Shown: positions 17,803 to 25,921 of the stretch, piece after piece
Layout: each line of letters starts with the position of its first letter
How positions within the stretch are numbered: the first letter of the stretch is position 1
Source: JANNVK01 sp031430435
GTDB taxonomy: Bacteria; Acidobacteriota; Blastocatellia; Pyrinomonadales; Pyrinomonadaceae
Reading direction: 5' to 3'
Assembly (NCBI GenBank): GCA_031430435.1
Contig: JANPBM010000110.1
Coordinates: forward strand, 181,510 to 245,509
Length of the DNA: 64,000 bases
Made by a program: the position numbers and the translations under genes
The notes under the pieces: model-generated
Databases searched by the model: none
What the model saw: the letters and a program-made list of their open reading frames with translations, nothing else
What the model was told of the DNA's origin: nothing

Positions 17803-19572
17803 ATGAATCTATTTCGCAAAAAATCTATCGAAAAAATCAAAGCCGATGCCGAACAAGGCTTTATTGATGCCGAAGCAAGCGGCACAGGCTTACGCCGTTC
17901 GCTCGGTGTAACCGATTTAACATTGATGGGAATTGCCGCCATTGTTGGTGCGGGAATTTTCGCCATGGTCGGAAAAGCCTCGTCCGACGGCGGACCTGCG
18001 GTAATATTTTTATTCATTTTCACGGCGATTGCTTGTGCGTTTTCGGCACTTTGCTACGCTGAATTTGCCTCGCGGATTCCGGTCGCGGGTTCTGCATACA
18101 CATATTCGTACGCGAGTTTGGGCGAACTTGTCGCGTGGATCATCGGCTGGGATTTGATTGTGGAGTACGCCATCGGAAACATCGCCGTGGCAATTTCGTG
18201 GAGCGATTATTTTACGGGAATGCTGAAAGGTTACGGAATCGATATCCCGCTTCATTTCACGATGGATTATCTGACGGCAAGTAACGGGTTTAAGGCTGTT
18301 ACCGAAGCATTAACGAAAGGCGGAACAATTGAAACCTTAACGAAAGTTTGCGAAATGAGCAAAGATATAAGTTGCGGACAACTTGATGCTTATTCGGCAT
18401 TTGCAAACGCACCAAAACTCGGAAGTTTGCCGATTGTATGTGATTTACCTGCGTTGCTGATTACATTATCGATTACAACGTTGGTTTTTATCGGAATCAG
18501 AGAAGCAAAAATCGCCGGAAATATTCTTACTGTTTTGAAAATTGCCGTAATTTTGATGGTTATTTTTCTGGGAGCATTTTACGTTGTTCCGGCAAATTGG
18601 TCGCCGTTTGCGCCGAATGGTTTTGCGGGCGTGATGAAAGGCGTGTCTGCCGTGTTTTTTGCGTATATTGGTTTTGACGCGCTTTCGACAACCGCCGAAG
18701 AATGTAAAAACCCGCACCGCGATTTACCGCGAGCAATGATTTATTCGCTCGTGATTTGCACAATTCTATATGTTTGTTTGGCGTTGGTTTTGACAGGAAT
18801 GGTTACTTACACAAAATTGAATGTCGGCGATCCGCTGGCTTTTGTTTTTACCCAACCTGACAGCAATCTGCCGTTCGTAGCAGGCGTTATCGCAATTTCT
18901 GCAGTTATTGCACTGGCAACCGTGTTCTTGGTTTTCCAAATCGGACAGCCGCGTTTGTGGATGGCGATGAGCCGCGACGGACTTTTACCGAAAATTTTTT
19001 CGTCGATTCATCCGAAATTCAAAACGCCGTGGTTCGCTACGATTATCACAGGTTTAGTTGTCGCAATTCCCGCGTTATTTATGAATTTGACCGAAGTTAC
19101 AGACCTCGCGAGTATCGGTACGTTATTTGCATTTTTGGTCGTTTGCGCGGGAGTTTTATTTAAAGACAAGGAATTCGGACGCGAAGGGCGATATGTGCCG
19201 TATATCAATTCGGAATATATCATTCCGGCACTGGTTGTTGCGGGAATCGGAGCCTTTTTATATTTTAATAATACTTCGGTAGTTTGGGATTTCTTTTCGT
19301 TAAAACCTTCGGCGGATGAAACAATGTTCGGCGTTTTATCGCACAAAATACCGTTGCTGTCATTTTTAGTTTTAACTTGTGTGATGGTTTTCTTGTGCAG
19401 TTTGAAAAAACTTTCGCTCATTCCGGTTCTCGGCGTGCTGTCGTGCGCTTATTTGATGACCGAACTCGGTTGGACAAATTGGTTCAGATTCGGAATTTGG
19501 ATGCTTGTCGGGTTGGTTGTTTATTTTATTTACGGCTATAAACACAGCAATTTGAATAAAGAACCCGCTTAA
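17803..19572 (+). CDS. APC-superfamily amino acid permease
   Basis: 589 residues with about 12-14 membrane spans. The N-terminal signature GVTDLTLMGIAAIVGAGIF is the APC substrate/ion-binding first helix with its unwound GxG segment, and FAYIGFDALSTTAEECKNP is the family's sixth-helix motif. The overall pattern (EFASRIPVAGSAYTYSYASL) resembles cationic-amino-acid transporters of the YfnA/CAT type. An insert near residues 150-205 holds two cysteines and adds an outside loop. It is a single gene with a terminator after it, likely importing amino acids. Confidence 0.88.
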   Translation: MNLFRKKSIEKIKADAEQGFIDAEASGTGLRRSLGVTDLTLMGIAAIVGAGIFAMVGKASSDGGPAVIFLFIFTAIACAFSALCYAEFASRIPVAGSAYTYSYASLGELVAWIIGWDLIVEYAIGNIAVAISWSDYFTGMLKGYGIDIPLHFTMDYLTASNGFKAVTEALTKGGTIETLTKVCEMSKDISCGQLDAYSAFANAPKLGSLPIVCDLPALLITLSITTLVFIGIREAKIAGNILTVLKIAVILMVIFLGAFYVVPANWSPFAPNGFAGVMKGVSAVFFAYIGFDALSTTAEECKNPHRDLPRAMIYSLVICTILYVCLALVLTGMVTYTKLNVGDPLAFVFTQPDSNLPFVAGVIAISAVIALATVFLVFQIGQPRLWMAMSRDGLLPKIFSSIHPKFKTPWFATIITGLVVAIPALFMNLTEVTDLASIGTLFAFLVVCAGVLFKDKEFGREGRYVPYINSEYIIPALVVAGIGAFLYFNNTSVVWDFFSLKPSADETMFGVLSHKIPLLSFLVLTCVMVFLCSLKKLSLIPVLGVLSCAYLMTELGWTNWFRFGIWMLVGLVVYFIYGYKHSNLNKEPA

Positions 19573-19606
19573 TTTACAATTCTTTACATTGTTTTTGTAA
19601 CTATCG

Positions 19607-19644
19607 AAAAAGTTTCTGCGTCATAATAAATGCAGAAACTTTTC
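19607..19644 (+). terminator. Terminator after APC permease
   Basis: A perfect 12-bp stem (19608-19619 with 19632-19643) with a 12-nt loop. The 3' arm ends in TTTT. It sits 35 bp after the permease stop and just before the next gene's leader. Confidence 0.65.
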
Positions 19645-19672
19645 AATTTACAAAATAGCGAGAATTTATTTT

Positions 19673-20224
19673 ATGAAAAAACTATCATTTTTACCGGCGT
19701 GTATTTTCGTTTTAAGTTTGTCGGTTTTTGCCCAAACTAAAGCAAACTTTTCGGGAACTTGGGAACTCGACAAAGCGGACAGTAAATTGGACGAACGGCA
19801 AGCCAAATCAATCGAAAGCCAAACTTTGACAGTTACGCAAACAGATAAAGAGTTTACGGTTGAGGTAAAAACCAAACGTATGTCTTCGGCTGAAATACCC
19901 GGCGGTCGCGGCGGAATGTCGGGCGGGCGGGACGGGACAACGACATATTCGCTTGACGGCAAAGAAACCGCGATGCAGCAAGAATCGCCGATGGGACAAA
20001 TGACGGTTACATTGAAAGCAAAGTTCGATAAAACTTCGTTAAAATTAAGCCGTAACAGCACGTTTGAAAGCCCGACGGGCGAAGTTACAATCGGCAGCAA
20101 AGAAACTTATACACTTTCGGCAGACGGAAATACTTTGACGGTAAAACGCGAATCGGAAACGCCACGCGGAAATACATCTTCCGAATCGGTTTACAAAAAA
20201 GCAGTTGAATCACCGAAAATGTAG
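19673..20224 (+). CDS. Secreted hypothetical protein (lipocalin-like pattern)
   Basis: 183 residues with a signal peptide ending SVFAQT (about residue 21). The mature part begins ANFSGTWELDKADSKLDE, a pattern frequent in acidobacterial secreted proteins of lipocalin-like or beta-barrel type. A glycine-rich insert (EIPGGRGGMSGGRDG) lies around residues 77-92. The remainder is strand-rich with repeated T-L-x-V motifs. No enzyme motif is present and no function can be given. It is monocistronic, ending in its own terminator. Confidence 0.7.
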   Translation: MKKLSFLPACIFVLSLSVFAQTKANFSGTWELDKADSKLDERQAKSIESQTLTVTQTDKEFTVEVKTKRMSSAEIPGGRGGMSGGRDGTTTYSLDGKETAMQQESPMGQMTVTLKAKFDKTSLKLSRNSTFESPTGEVTIGSKETYTLSADGNTLTVKRESETPRGNTSSESVYKKAVESPKM

Positions 20225-20245
20225 TTTTGTCGGAAAAACTTAATC

Positions 20246-20282
20246 AAAAAAGGCGAAAAGTTAATTCTTTTCGTCTTTTTTG
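20246..20282 (+). terminator. Terminator after secreted hypothetical
   Basis: A long near-perfect stem (20246-20260 with 20267-20281, one G-T pair) with a 6-nt loop and the 3' arm itself T-rich. It follows the 19673-20224 gene by 20 bp. Confidence 0.75.
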
Positions 20283-20316
20283 CGTTTTGCCTCGTTTCAA
20301 ATCTATAATCGAATTT

Positions 20317-20841
20317 ATGAAAGAACAACAGCTTGCACCGCCGACTTTGCGAAAAACCGGCGAAGGCGCGATTGAAACAAATTCGTTGGCAGATTTGCTC
20401 GAATGGTTTTTGATGAACGATCAAAAAGTAAATATTGTGCGTCAACAGCACGTTGAAGAAGTTTTTCAGTGGAAACAACTGGACGATACACAGCAAGGAA
20501 TTCCGACTTATCCGTTTGAAAATGCCGAGGCTCGTTTTGCCGTCGGCGTATTTCAAGCGATTCAAGAAAACAGCGATGAAACGACTTTGAATCATTGGAT
20601 CAGCGATATTTTGAACGCTTTGCAAGACGCAAAAAAGACGAATTCGAGTATCGCCGAAAACTATAAACTCAAACAACACAACGTTTCAACGATTGACGAA
20701 GCGAATCAAATCCCATCCGTAATCGAACGCCGCGTATATTTGAGTTGTTGCTGGATTGAAGCGCTTTGCATCGCCGAAGCGCGATTTCTCGGCTGGGTTT
20801 ACCAAGAACATTACGGCAAACCTTTTGCTCCGATGGCGTAA
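20317..20841 (+). CDS. Conserved hypothetical protein
   Basis: 174 residues from the ATG at 20317; an upstream in-frame TTG would read through a terminator hairpin and is rejected. The sequence is soluble and mainly helical: an N-terminal TLRKTGEGAIETNSLADLLE, a middle NAEARFAVGVFQAIQEN, and a C-terminal cluster of paired cysteines and aromatics (YLSCCWIEALCIAEARFLGW). I do not recognise the family and no membrane span or enzyme motif is evident. It lies 86 bp upstream of nadK on the same strand and may share its transcript. Confidence 0.6.
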   Translation: MKEQQLAPPTLRKTGEGAIETNSLADLLEWFLMNDQKVNIVRQQHVEEVFQWKQLDDTQQGIPTYPFENAEARFAVGVFQAIQENSDETTLNHWISDILNALQDAKKTNSSIAENYKLKQHNVSTIDEANQIPSVIERRVYLSCCWIEALCIAEARFLGWVYQEHYGKPFAPMA

Positions 20842-20927
20842 CAAGGGAGAAAGGAAAAGGGAAAAGGGAAACCTTTTTTGTTTGGGCTTTGAGTTGAATC
20901 TGAAATTTGGAATTTGTAATTTAAAAC

Positions 20928-21740
20928 ATGGAATCTGAAATAAAAGCTGTCGGGATTATCGTTAAACCGAATCACGATGAAGCATTGGAAACTGCCCGCG
21001 AGCTTTCTATTTGGCTTGGTGAACGCAAGATTATTGCCCGCCGGCAAGATTTTTCCGATGTGAATTTGGCGGTTGTACTCGGTGGCGACGGCACGATGAT
21101 TTCTGCCGCACGTTTGTTAGAAAATCTTGATGTGCCTGTTTTGGGAATAAATTACGGCAGTTTGGGCTATCTCACCGAATTCCGCATCGAAGAACTTTAC
21201 GATGCTTTAGAAAGAATTTTACGCGGCGATTTTACGATTGATTCACGCGTTACGCTTGATGTTACACACGAAAGAAACGGCATCGAATTGTCGAAAAATC
21301 GCGTTTTGAACGATGTTGTCATCAACAAAGCCGCACTTGCCCGCATTATCAACATCGAAGCCACGTTAGACGAACTTTACGTCAACGATTTTCGTGCCGA
21401 CGGTTTGATAATTTCAACGCCGACAGGCTCAACTGCGTATAATCTTTCCGCCGGCGGACCGATAGTTTTTCCTTCGATGAACGCGGTTGTAATGACTCCG
21501 ATTTGCCCGTTTACGCTTTCAAATCGTCCGATTGTCGTGCCTGATACGGCGGAAATTGCCTTACGCTTAAAGACCGAAAACGAAGATGTTTTTTTAACTT
21601 TGGATGGTCAAGTCGGGTTTGAACTGACGACAAACGATGTGGTAAAAATTCGTAAAAGCAAGACAACATTAAACTTGGTAAAACCGCCGAACCGAAATTA
21701 TTTCGATGTTCTCCGCAATAAATTAAAATGGGGACGCTGA
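20928..21740 (+). CDS. nadK: NAD kinase
   Basis: 270 residues. The catalytic GGDGT motif (VVLGGDGTMISAARLL, near residue 47) and the conserved NE/D-type second motif (VLNDVVINKAALARIINIE), with the GLIISTPTGSTAYNLSAGG loop that completes the nucleotide site, are all present. The enzyme phosphorylates NAD to NADP in the cytoplasm. The ATG at 20928 follows a purine-rich, untypical leader without a strong ribosome site. Length matches short bacterial NAD kinases. Confidence 0.95.
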   Translation: MESEIKAVGIIVKPNHDEALETARELSIWLGERKIIARRQDFSDVNLAVVLGGDGTMISAARLLENLDVPVLGINYGSLGYLTEFRIEELYDALERILRGDFTIDSRVTLDVTHERNGIELSKNRVLNDVVINKAALARIINIEATLDELYVNDFRADGLIISTPTGSTAYNLSAGGPIVFPSMNAVVMTPICPFTLSNRPIVVPDTAEIALRLKTENEDVFLTLDGQVGFELTTNDVVKIRKSKTTLNLVKPPNRNYFDVLRNKLKWGR

Positions 21741-21836
21741 GATAAAGTAAAAGATAAAACTTTTTCTTGCTTCTTTAGTTTGCAGCAAATTTTGAATATT
21801 TTGTTTGATCGGCAACTTTTGCCTTTAAAAAATAAA

Positions 21837-21871
21837 TTTGGCGTGAAACTTGATTATTGTCTCGCGCCAAA
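21837..21871 (-). terminator. Terminator after mscL
   Basis: A stem of ten pairs (21837-21846 with 21862-21871, one mismatch) followed in the minus direction by a T-rich run. It begins 22 bp after the mscL stop. Confidence 0.7.
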
Positions 21872-21893
21872 CAGGTTAATAAATTTCTAAAAA

Positions 21894-22322
21894 CTATTTT
21901 TTCGCTAAAAGATCGCGAATTTCTGCCAGCAACGTTTCTTCCGGAGTAGGCGGCGGCGGCGGAGTTTCGGCAGCCAATCTTGTAAAGTAACCCATTGCGG
22001 CTTTCGCAATCATAAACATCACAAAACCAACGATAATAAACGTAATAATATCGCTGATCAGCTGTCCGTACATAATTAACGGTTCTTTTGCGGCAATTGC
22101 GTCAGCCAATTCTTTCGCTGTTCCGACAGGCATTTTACCCAAACTGAACACTTTTGATTTAAAATCCGTTCCTCCGGTCGCTAACCCGACAAAAGGCATC
22201 ACAATTCCTTCGGTAAACGTTGTAACTATTTTACCGAACGCCGCTCCCATAATTACACCGATAGCTAAATCAAGCACATTTCCGCGTGCAATAAAAGCCT
22301 TAAAGTCATTTATCATTGACAT
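21894..22322 (-). CDS. mscL: Large-conductance mechanosensitive channel MscL
   Basis: 142 residues. The pore helix region ARGNVLDLAIGVIMGAAFGK (residues 12-31) is diagnostic, followed by the periplasmic loop and second membrane helix (IITFIIVGFVMFMIAKAAMG), then a cytoplasmic helix. A proline-rich linker (PPPPPTPEE) joins that helix (LLAEIRDLLAKK), as in normal MscL. The channel releases solutes under hypo-osmotic shock. Monocistronic, with a terminator downstream. Confidence 0.95.
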   Translation of the reverse strand: MSMINDFKAFIARGNVLDLAIGVIMGAAFGKIVTTFTEGIVMPFVGLATGGTDFKSKVFSLGKMPVGTAKELADAIAAKEPLIMYGQLISDIITFIIVGFVMFMIAKAAMGYFTRLAAETPPPPPTPEETLLAEIRDLLAKK

Positions 22323-22419
22323 AAGATTTCTAACCTCACTTTATTTTAATTTTAAAAACTAGGGTAAAAGAACAATAAACTCATTTATGTTTCCAAGTCA
22401 AGTCAAACATTGCTCGGAG

Positions 22420-22869
22420 TTATTTCAAACTGACTTGCAAGCGTCGTTCTCTGCCGCCGCCGACCGATTCGGTCAGTAAATCCTCTTCAGCTTGCAGTGT
22501 TAAATGAATAACGCGACGTTCGGTCGAATTCAGAACGCCGAAGGTAAACGAGCGACCTGTTTTGCGGACATTTTGAGCGGCAAAACGAGCCATTGCCTGC
22601 AATTCGCTTTTGCGAGTACGCCGGAAACCGTCCGCGTCACAGATAAATCTTTCGGTTCGTTCTATTTCTTTACCGTAAACTTGGAACAAAAGTGTTTCCA
22701 ACGCATCGAGCATTTCACCGCTTTCGTTCAGCAGAAAATGCGTGTCGTTGCCTTTGATGTCAAAGAGAAAACCTTCATCCGTTTTTTCGGACGAAATATC
22801 TAAGTTGAAACGAAAATCATTCAGAGTTTCCGTTAAAAAATCGCTCGCTTTTTGTTGAATTTCGCTCAT
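22420..22869 (-). CDS. KhpB/Jag-type RNA-binding protein (R3H domain)
   Basis: About 149 residues from the ATG at 22869, chosen because AAGGA lies 11 bases before it and the protein SEIQQKASDFLTETL begins a KH-like domain; a start further upstream would extend into yidC. The KH part is followed by the R3H-like segment (LQAMARFAAQNVRKTGRSFT and LNSTERRVIHLTLQAE). Jag/KhpB proteins bind RNA and are normally encoded directly after yidC, as here. The gene begins 13 bp after the yidC stop. Confidence 0.8.
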   Translation of the reverse strand: MSEIQQKASDFLTETLNDFRFNLDISSEKTDEGFLFDIKGNDTHFLLNESGEMLDALETLLFQVYGKEIERTERFICDADGFRRTRKSELQAMARFAAQNVRKTGRSFTFGVLNSTERRVIHLTLQAEEDLLTESVGGGRERRLQVSLK

Positions 22870-22882
22870 AAATAATATTCCT

Positions 22883-24745
22883 TTATGCTTTTTTCGGCAC
22901 AAGTTTTCCGATTGTCATATCAGGTGCCGGCGGTTCGTTAGTTTTATTCAATTTATTGATAATAAATTGCTGAACAAAGCTGACGATATTGCCGAAAACC
23001 CAGTATAACAACAATCCCGCAGGATTTCCCCACATGGCATACAACATCATGACCGGCATCAGGTATGTCATCATTTTTTGTTGCATTTTTTGTTCGTCCG
23101 TAACTATCGGAGAGGTCGGCGTAAACATCATCGAACCTGCCATTGATCCCGCGAATAAAAATTCGAGAATATGAAACGGGTCGTTTGAAGATAAATCGGG
23201 CAGCCATAAAAAACCGGCTTGCCGAAAATCGAGTCCGATAGTTATCGCCGAGAAAAACGCGAAGAAAAAAGGCATTTGCAACAACAACGGCAAACAACCC
23301 CCGATCGGCAATGAATCCTTTGTCATTTTCAGTTGTTCCACCTGCAATTCACGCATTCGCGGATCGTCTGCCGCGATTCCTTTTTTCTGATACGCTTTCA
23401 ACCTGTCTTGTAACTCCTTCATTTTAGGAGCGTTAGCCTGTGCTTTTTTGAACGAACGCGAAGAATACCAACGCAACGGAAAGAACATCGAATAAAAAAT
23501 CAGCGTAAAGACAATAATCGCCACGCCAAAATTTCCGACGACTCCGTAAATTGCCGTTAAAGCGTATAAAAGCCCTTTAGCCATCGGTTTGACAAAGAAC
23601 CGAATCAGCGAATAGTTGCTGTAATTGATAAAGCCGTCAAGATTTTTATCCACTAATTTCTTGTCATAATCACGAAGTGTAAAATAATCTTTTGAACCCG
23701 TATAAATCTGTGTTACGGAACCGTCCGCCGTAAACGGAACGTGAGCCGTAACAAGGTGGCGGTCAACTTTGGTCTTTTTATTTTGTGTAATAAACGATAT
23801 AATTCCGTCGTAATACGGCTCAACTTCATTGACTATTTTCGTGGCGTGATACTCCAAACCCGCCGACGGTTGGGCAGGAATTGCCGCCATCGCAAAATAT
23901 GTGTCGCCGACTCCTGCCCAAGTTATGTTTCCGGCAACGGCAAGACTTCCTTCGACCGCGTTTTCTTTAAAGAAAACTGAAGCAGTTTGACGGTCTATTT
24001 CGTTGCCTGTATTAGCCACGCCTTCCGCTTCGATATGATAATAGTTGTGAAATTTAATGCCTTGATCGCCGATTGCCGTGCCGATTAAAAGTTTCGTGTT
24101 TGCAATCGTTTGACCGTTGCGAGTGGCGGTAATTTTCAAATCCGTCAAATAACTGTCGGCGTGAAAAGTAAACGACTTTGTTACTTCGACATCGCCCGCT
24201 TTCAACTTAAAACTAACTTCTTTCGATTCGTTGCCGTTGAGTAAAATTTCACCGTCAGCCGAAGATTGATAGTTTCTTTCGTTCAAAGTCGCATCGGTGT
24301 TTTTGTCGCCGGTTGAAAGCCTGAAAGGAAATTCACGCTTCGGATTAGCTTGCAAAACAAGTTCCAGCGGAATTTGCGTATCGTTGTTTGAACCTTCTGC
24401 CCACAAAACTTTCTCGCTGTGAGTCGAAACATTTTTGACCAAAATCCAACTTGTCGCCAACGCGCCTTTTGTATCGAATTTAATTTGATACAGCGGTGAT
24501 TTTATCGACAAAACTTTGTTCGGCGTATCGTCAGGCGTTTCAACAATCGGTTGAGCAGGTTGTTGCGGTTTGGCGGCTTCCGGCGTTGCCGTTTGTGTAT
24601 TGGCAACCGCCGTATTTGCGTTTGTGTTCGCAACATCAACTTTTTTCGGCGGCGGAAAAAGGTACGTCCAAAGCAATAAAACGCCCATCGAAAGAGCGGC
24701 GGCGATTAAAAATCGTTGTGTTGTTGACTGGTTGTTATCTGACAT
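22883..24745 (-). CDS. yidC: Membrane protein insertase YidC
   Basis: 620 residues of Gram-negative type. An N-terminal signal-anchor (AAALSMGVLLLWTYLF) is followed by a Thr/Ala/Pro-rich linker, a large periplasmic beta domain (about 80-370) and the conserved Oxa1-type membrane core with RWYSSRSFKKAQANAPKM and GGCLPLLLQMPFFFAFFSAI. The enzyme inserts membrane proteins with and without Sec. It sits in the classical rpmH-rnpA-yidD-yidC-jag order on the minus strand, with no trmE nearby. Confidence 0.97.
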   Translation of the reverse strand: MSDNNQSTTQRFLIAAALSMGVLLLWTYLFPPPKKVDVANTNANTAVANTQTATPEAAKPQQPAQPIVETPDDTPNKVLSIKSPLYQIKFDTKGALATSWILVKNVSTHSEKVLWAEGSNNDTQIPLELVLQANPKREFPFRLSTGDKNTDATLNERNYQSSADGEILLNGNESKEVSFKLKAGDVEVTKSFTFHADSYLTDLKITATRNGQTIANTKLLIGTAIGDQGIKFHNYYHIEAEGVANTGNEIDRQTASVFFKENAVEGSLAVAGNITWAGVGDTYFAMAAIPAQPSAGLEYHATKIVNEVEPYYDGIISFITQNKKTKVDRHLVTAHVPFTADGSVTQIYTGSKDYFTLRDYDKKLVDKNLDGFINYSNYSLIRFFVKPMAKGLLYALTAIYGVVGNFGVAIIVFTLIFYSMFFPLRWYSSRSFKKAQANAPKMKELQDRLKAYQKKGIAADDPRMRELQVEQLKMTKDSLPIGGCLPLLLQMPFFFAFFSAITIGLDFRQAGFLWLPDLSSNDPFHILEFLFAGSMAGSMMFTPTSPIVTDEQKMQQKMMTYLMPVMMLYAMWGNPAGLLLYWVFGNIVSFVQQFIINKLNKTNEPPAPDMTIGKLVPKKA

Positions 24746-24753
24746 AAATTAAG

Positions 24754-24785
24754 AATTAAAAATTACGAATTAAAAATTAAAAATT
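24754..24785. repeat. Dispersed A+T-rich intergenic repeat, copy 1
   Basis: Thirty-two bases in the yidC-yidD gap are identical to 35422-35453. The unit is built of AATTAAAAATTACGAATTAA-like steps. It lies upstream of yidC. Confidence 0.65.
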
Positions 24786-24818
24786 GCAATTTTGAATTCT
24801 TAATTCGCAGTTCTTATT

Positions 24819-25028
24819 TTATCTGACCGGATCGTCTCCGCCTTTGCAAAACGGCTGACAGCGAAGAATACGTTTTACGCCCATAAAAGTTCCTTTTGCC
24901 GCGCCGTATTTTTTGACGGCATCAAACATATAAACGGAACAGCTTGGTTCAAACCTGCACGCAGACGGCAGAAAAGGCGAGACAAACGACTTGTAAAGTT
25001 TCAAAATGTCCATTAAAAAAAACTTCAT
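24819..25028 (-). CDS. yidD: Membrane protein insertion efficiency factor YidD
   Basis: 69 residues. The signature CRFEPSCSVYMFDAVKKYG (near residues 24-42) and LRCQPFCKGGDDPV at the end are diagnostic for YidD, with the conserved Cys residues in place. The family helps YidC-dependent insertion. Its start overlaps the rnpA stop by four bases (ATGA), showing translational coupling. Confidence 0.95.
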   Translation of the reverse strand: MKFFLMDILKLYKSFVSPFLPSACRFEPSCSVYMFDAVKKYGAAKGTFMGVKRILRCQPFCKGGDDPVR

Positions 25029-25576
25029 TTTGCTTCACTTTCGACGTTCTCTTCGCCCTTGATTTGTTCCCAAACTTTAACTTTCTTAATCAGTTGCCGA
25101 AATTCGTCAAGCGGTTTTTCGAGTTTTACTTTCAATAAACTGCGGCGGGCATTCAAAACCCAATCGTAGTTGCAAGTAATTTCGTTCAATTCGGCTTTGC
25201 TCAACCGAAACGATTCACGCAAAAGACGTTTTGCGCGAAACCTTTCATGAGCTTTGCCGGTCGCTTTTTTTGAAGCCGTTACGCCCAGCCGCTGAAACTC
25301 GGTTTTCGACGGCATTATGAACAATGTCATAAATCTGCCTTCAAAACGCTTGCCTTCAGCGTAAACTTGACGGAATTCGGACGGCTTTCGCAGACGATTT
25401 TCCTTCGGAAACCGAAAGTTTAATAATGATGAACTGTTAATCTCTTTCGTCCCTTCGCACGACGACGTTTTAATACTGCGCGACCGTTTTTGGTCGCCAT
25501 TCTCGCTCTGAATCCGTGCTTCTTCGCACGGCGACGGTTGTTTGGTTGAAATGTTCTTTTTGGCATAATTACTCAT
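25025..25576 (-). CDS. rnpA: Ribonuclease P protein component with N-terminal extension overlapping rpmH
   Basis: The conserved core starts at FRFPKENRLRKPSEFRQVY and ends KKVKVWEQIKG. It contains KKATGKAHERFRAKRLLRES, the usual RNA-contacting RNR region, but here reading RFR instead of RNR. Between this core and the upstream end of the frame there is no ATG, GTG or TTG, so the only canonical starts are an ATG at 25576 and a TTG at 25588, giving a roughly 53-residue extension overlapping the whole of rpmH in another frame. I annotate from 25576 because the predicted transcription start lies only a few bases before the TTG. An atypical start near the core (an ATT at 25441) cannot be excluded. 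Confidence 0.8.
   Translation of the reverse strand: MSNYAKKNISTKQPSPCEEARIQSENGDQKRSRSIKTSSCEGTKEINSSSLLNFRFPKENRLRKPSEFRQVYAEGKRFEGRFMTLFIMPSKTEFQRLGVTASKKATGKAHERFRAKRLLRESFRLSKAELNEITCNYDWVLNARRSLLKVKLEKPLDEFRQLIKKVKVWEQIKGEENVESEAK
25420..25566 (-). CDS. rpmH: 50S ribosomal protein L34
   Basis: 48 codons translating to a clear L34: it begins PKRTFQPNNRRRAKKHGFRA and ends RAKGRKRLTVHHY, too short for many gene finders. AAAGGA sits nine bases before the ATG. The gene is nested entirely within the rnpA frame described above, in a different frame on the same strand. L34 is part of the large ribosomal subunit. A good promoter lies just upstream. Confidence 0.97.
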   Translation of the reverse strand: MPKRTFQPNNRRRAKKHGFRARMATKNGRAVLKRRRAKGRKRLTVHHY

Positions 25577-25601
25577 CCTTTCACGCAAAGTGAAAACCTA
25601 A

Positions 25602-25630
25602 AGTCTAATTGTTTGTAACCGTTATGTCAA
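25602..25630 (-). promoter_or_regulatory. Sigma-70-type promoter for rpmH/rnpA
   Basis: Read on the minus strand, a perfect -35 TTGACA (25625-25630) and a -10 TAGACT (25602-25607) are separated by 17 bases. The expected transcription start is near 25595, giving a leader of about 30 bases before rpmH. Confidence 0.75.
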
Positions 25631-25805
25631 AATCAACAAAACTTTTTACACGTTTATTTGTGTAATAATCGTGAATTTACAATAATTACACCGCAAACTC
25701 GCAGTTCCGGCAGTTATTTTAAATATAAAAATCGTTTGGCTTTCGGGAATAGATTATCGTATTTCAACTGCTTGTTTGTTATTATTTACCAAGTATTTAA
25801 GAACA

Positions 25806-25917
25806 TTTGCCACAGAGTTCACAGAGAACACAGAGAGAAAAAGATTCGTAAGAGAACATTCAACGCAGATATTGGTTTTTTGCTTTCTCGGTGAATCCTG
25901 TGTTCTCTGCGGCAAAA
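25806..25917. repeat. Imperfect inverted-repeat element before argD
   Basis: Arms 25806-25842 and 25882-25917 are imperfect reverse complements built of CACAGAGAACACAGAGA-like words and begin and end with TTTGCC/GGCAAA. They lie in the roughly 290-bp gap between the rpmH promoter and argD, where no other gene is seen. Related words occur at about 32779, 37103 and 39087. Confidence 0.5.
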
Positions 25918-25921
25918 ATTT

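Noticed and set aside
25567..25921. Replication origin next to rpmH
   Set aside because: No dnaA or dnaN and no cluster of DnaA boxes is visible; the gap is better explained by a promoter and a repeat element.
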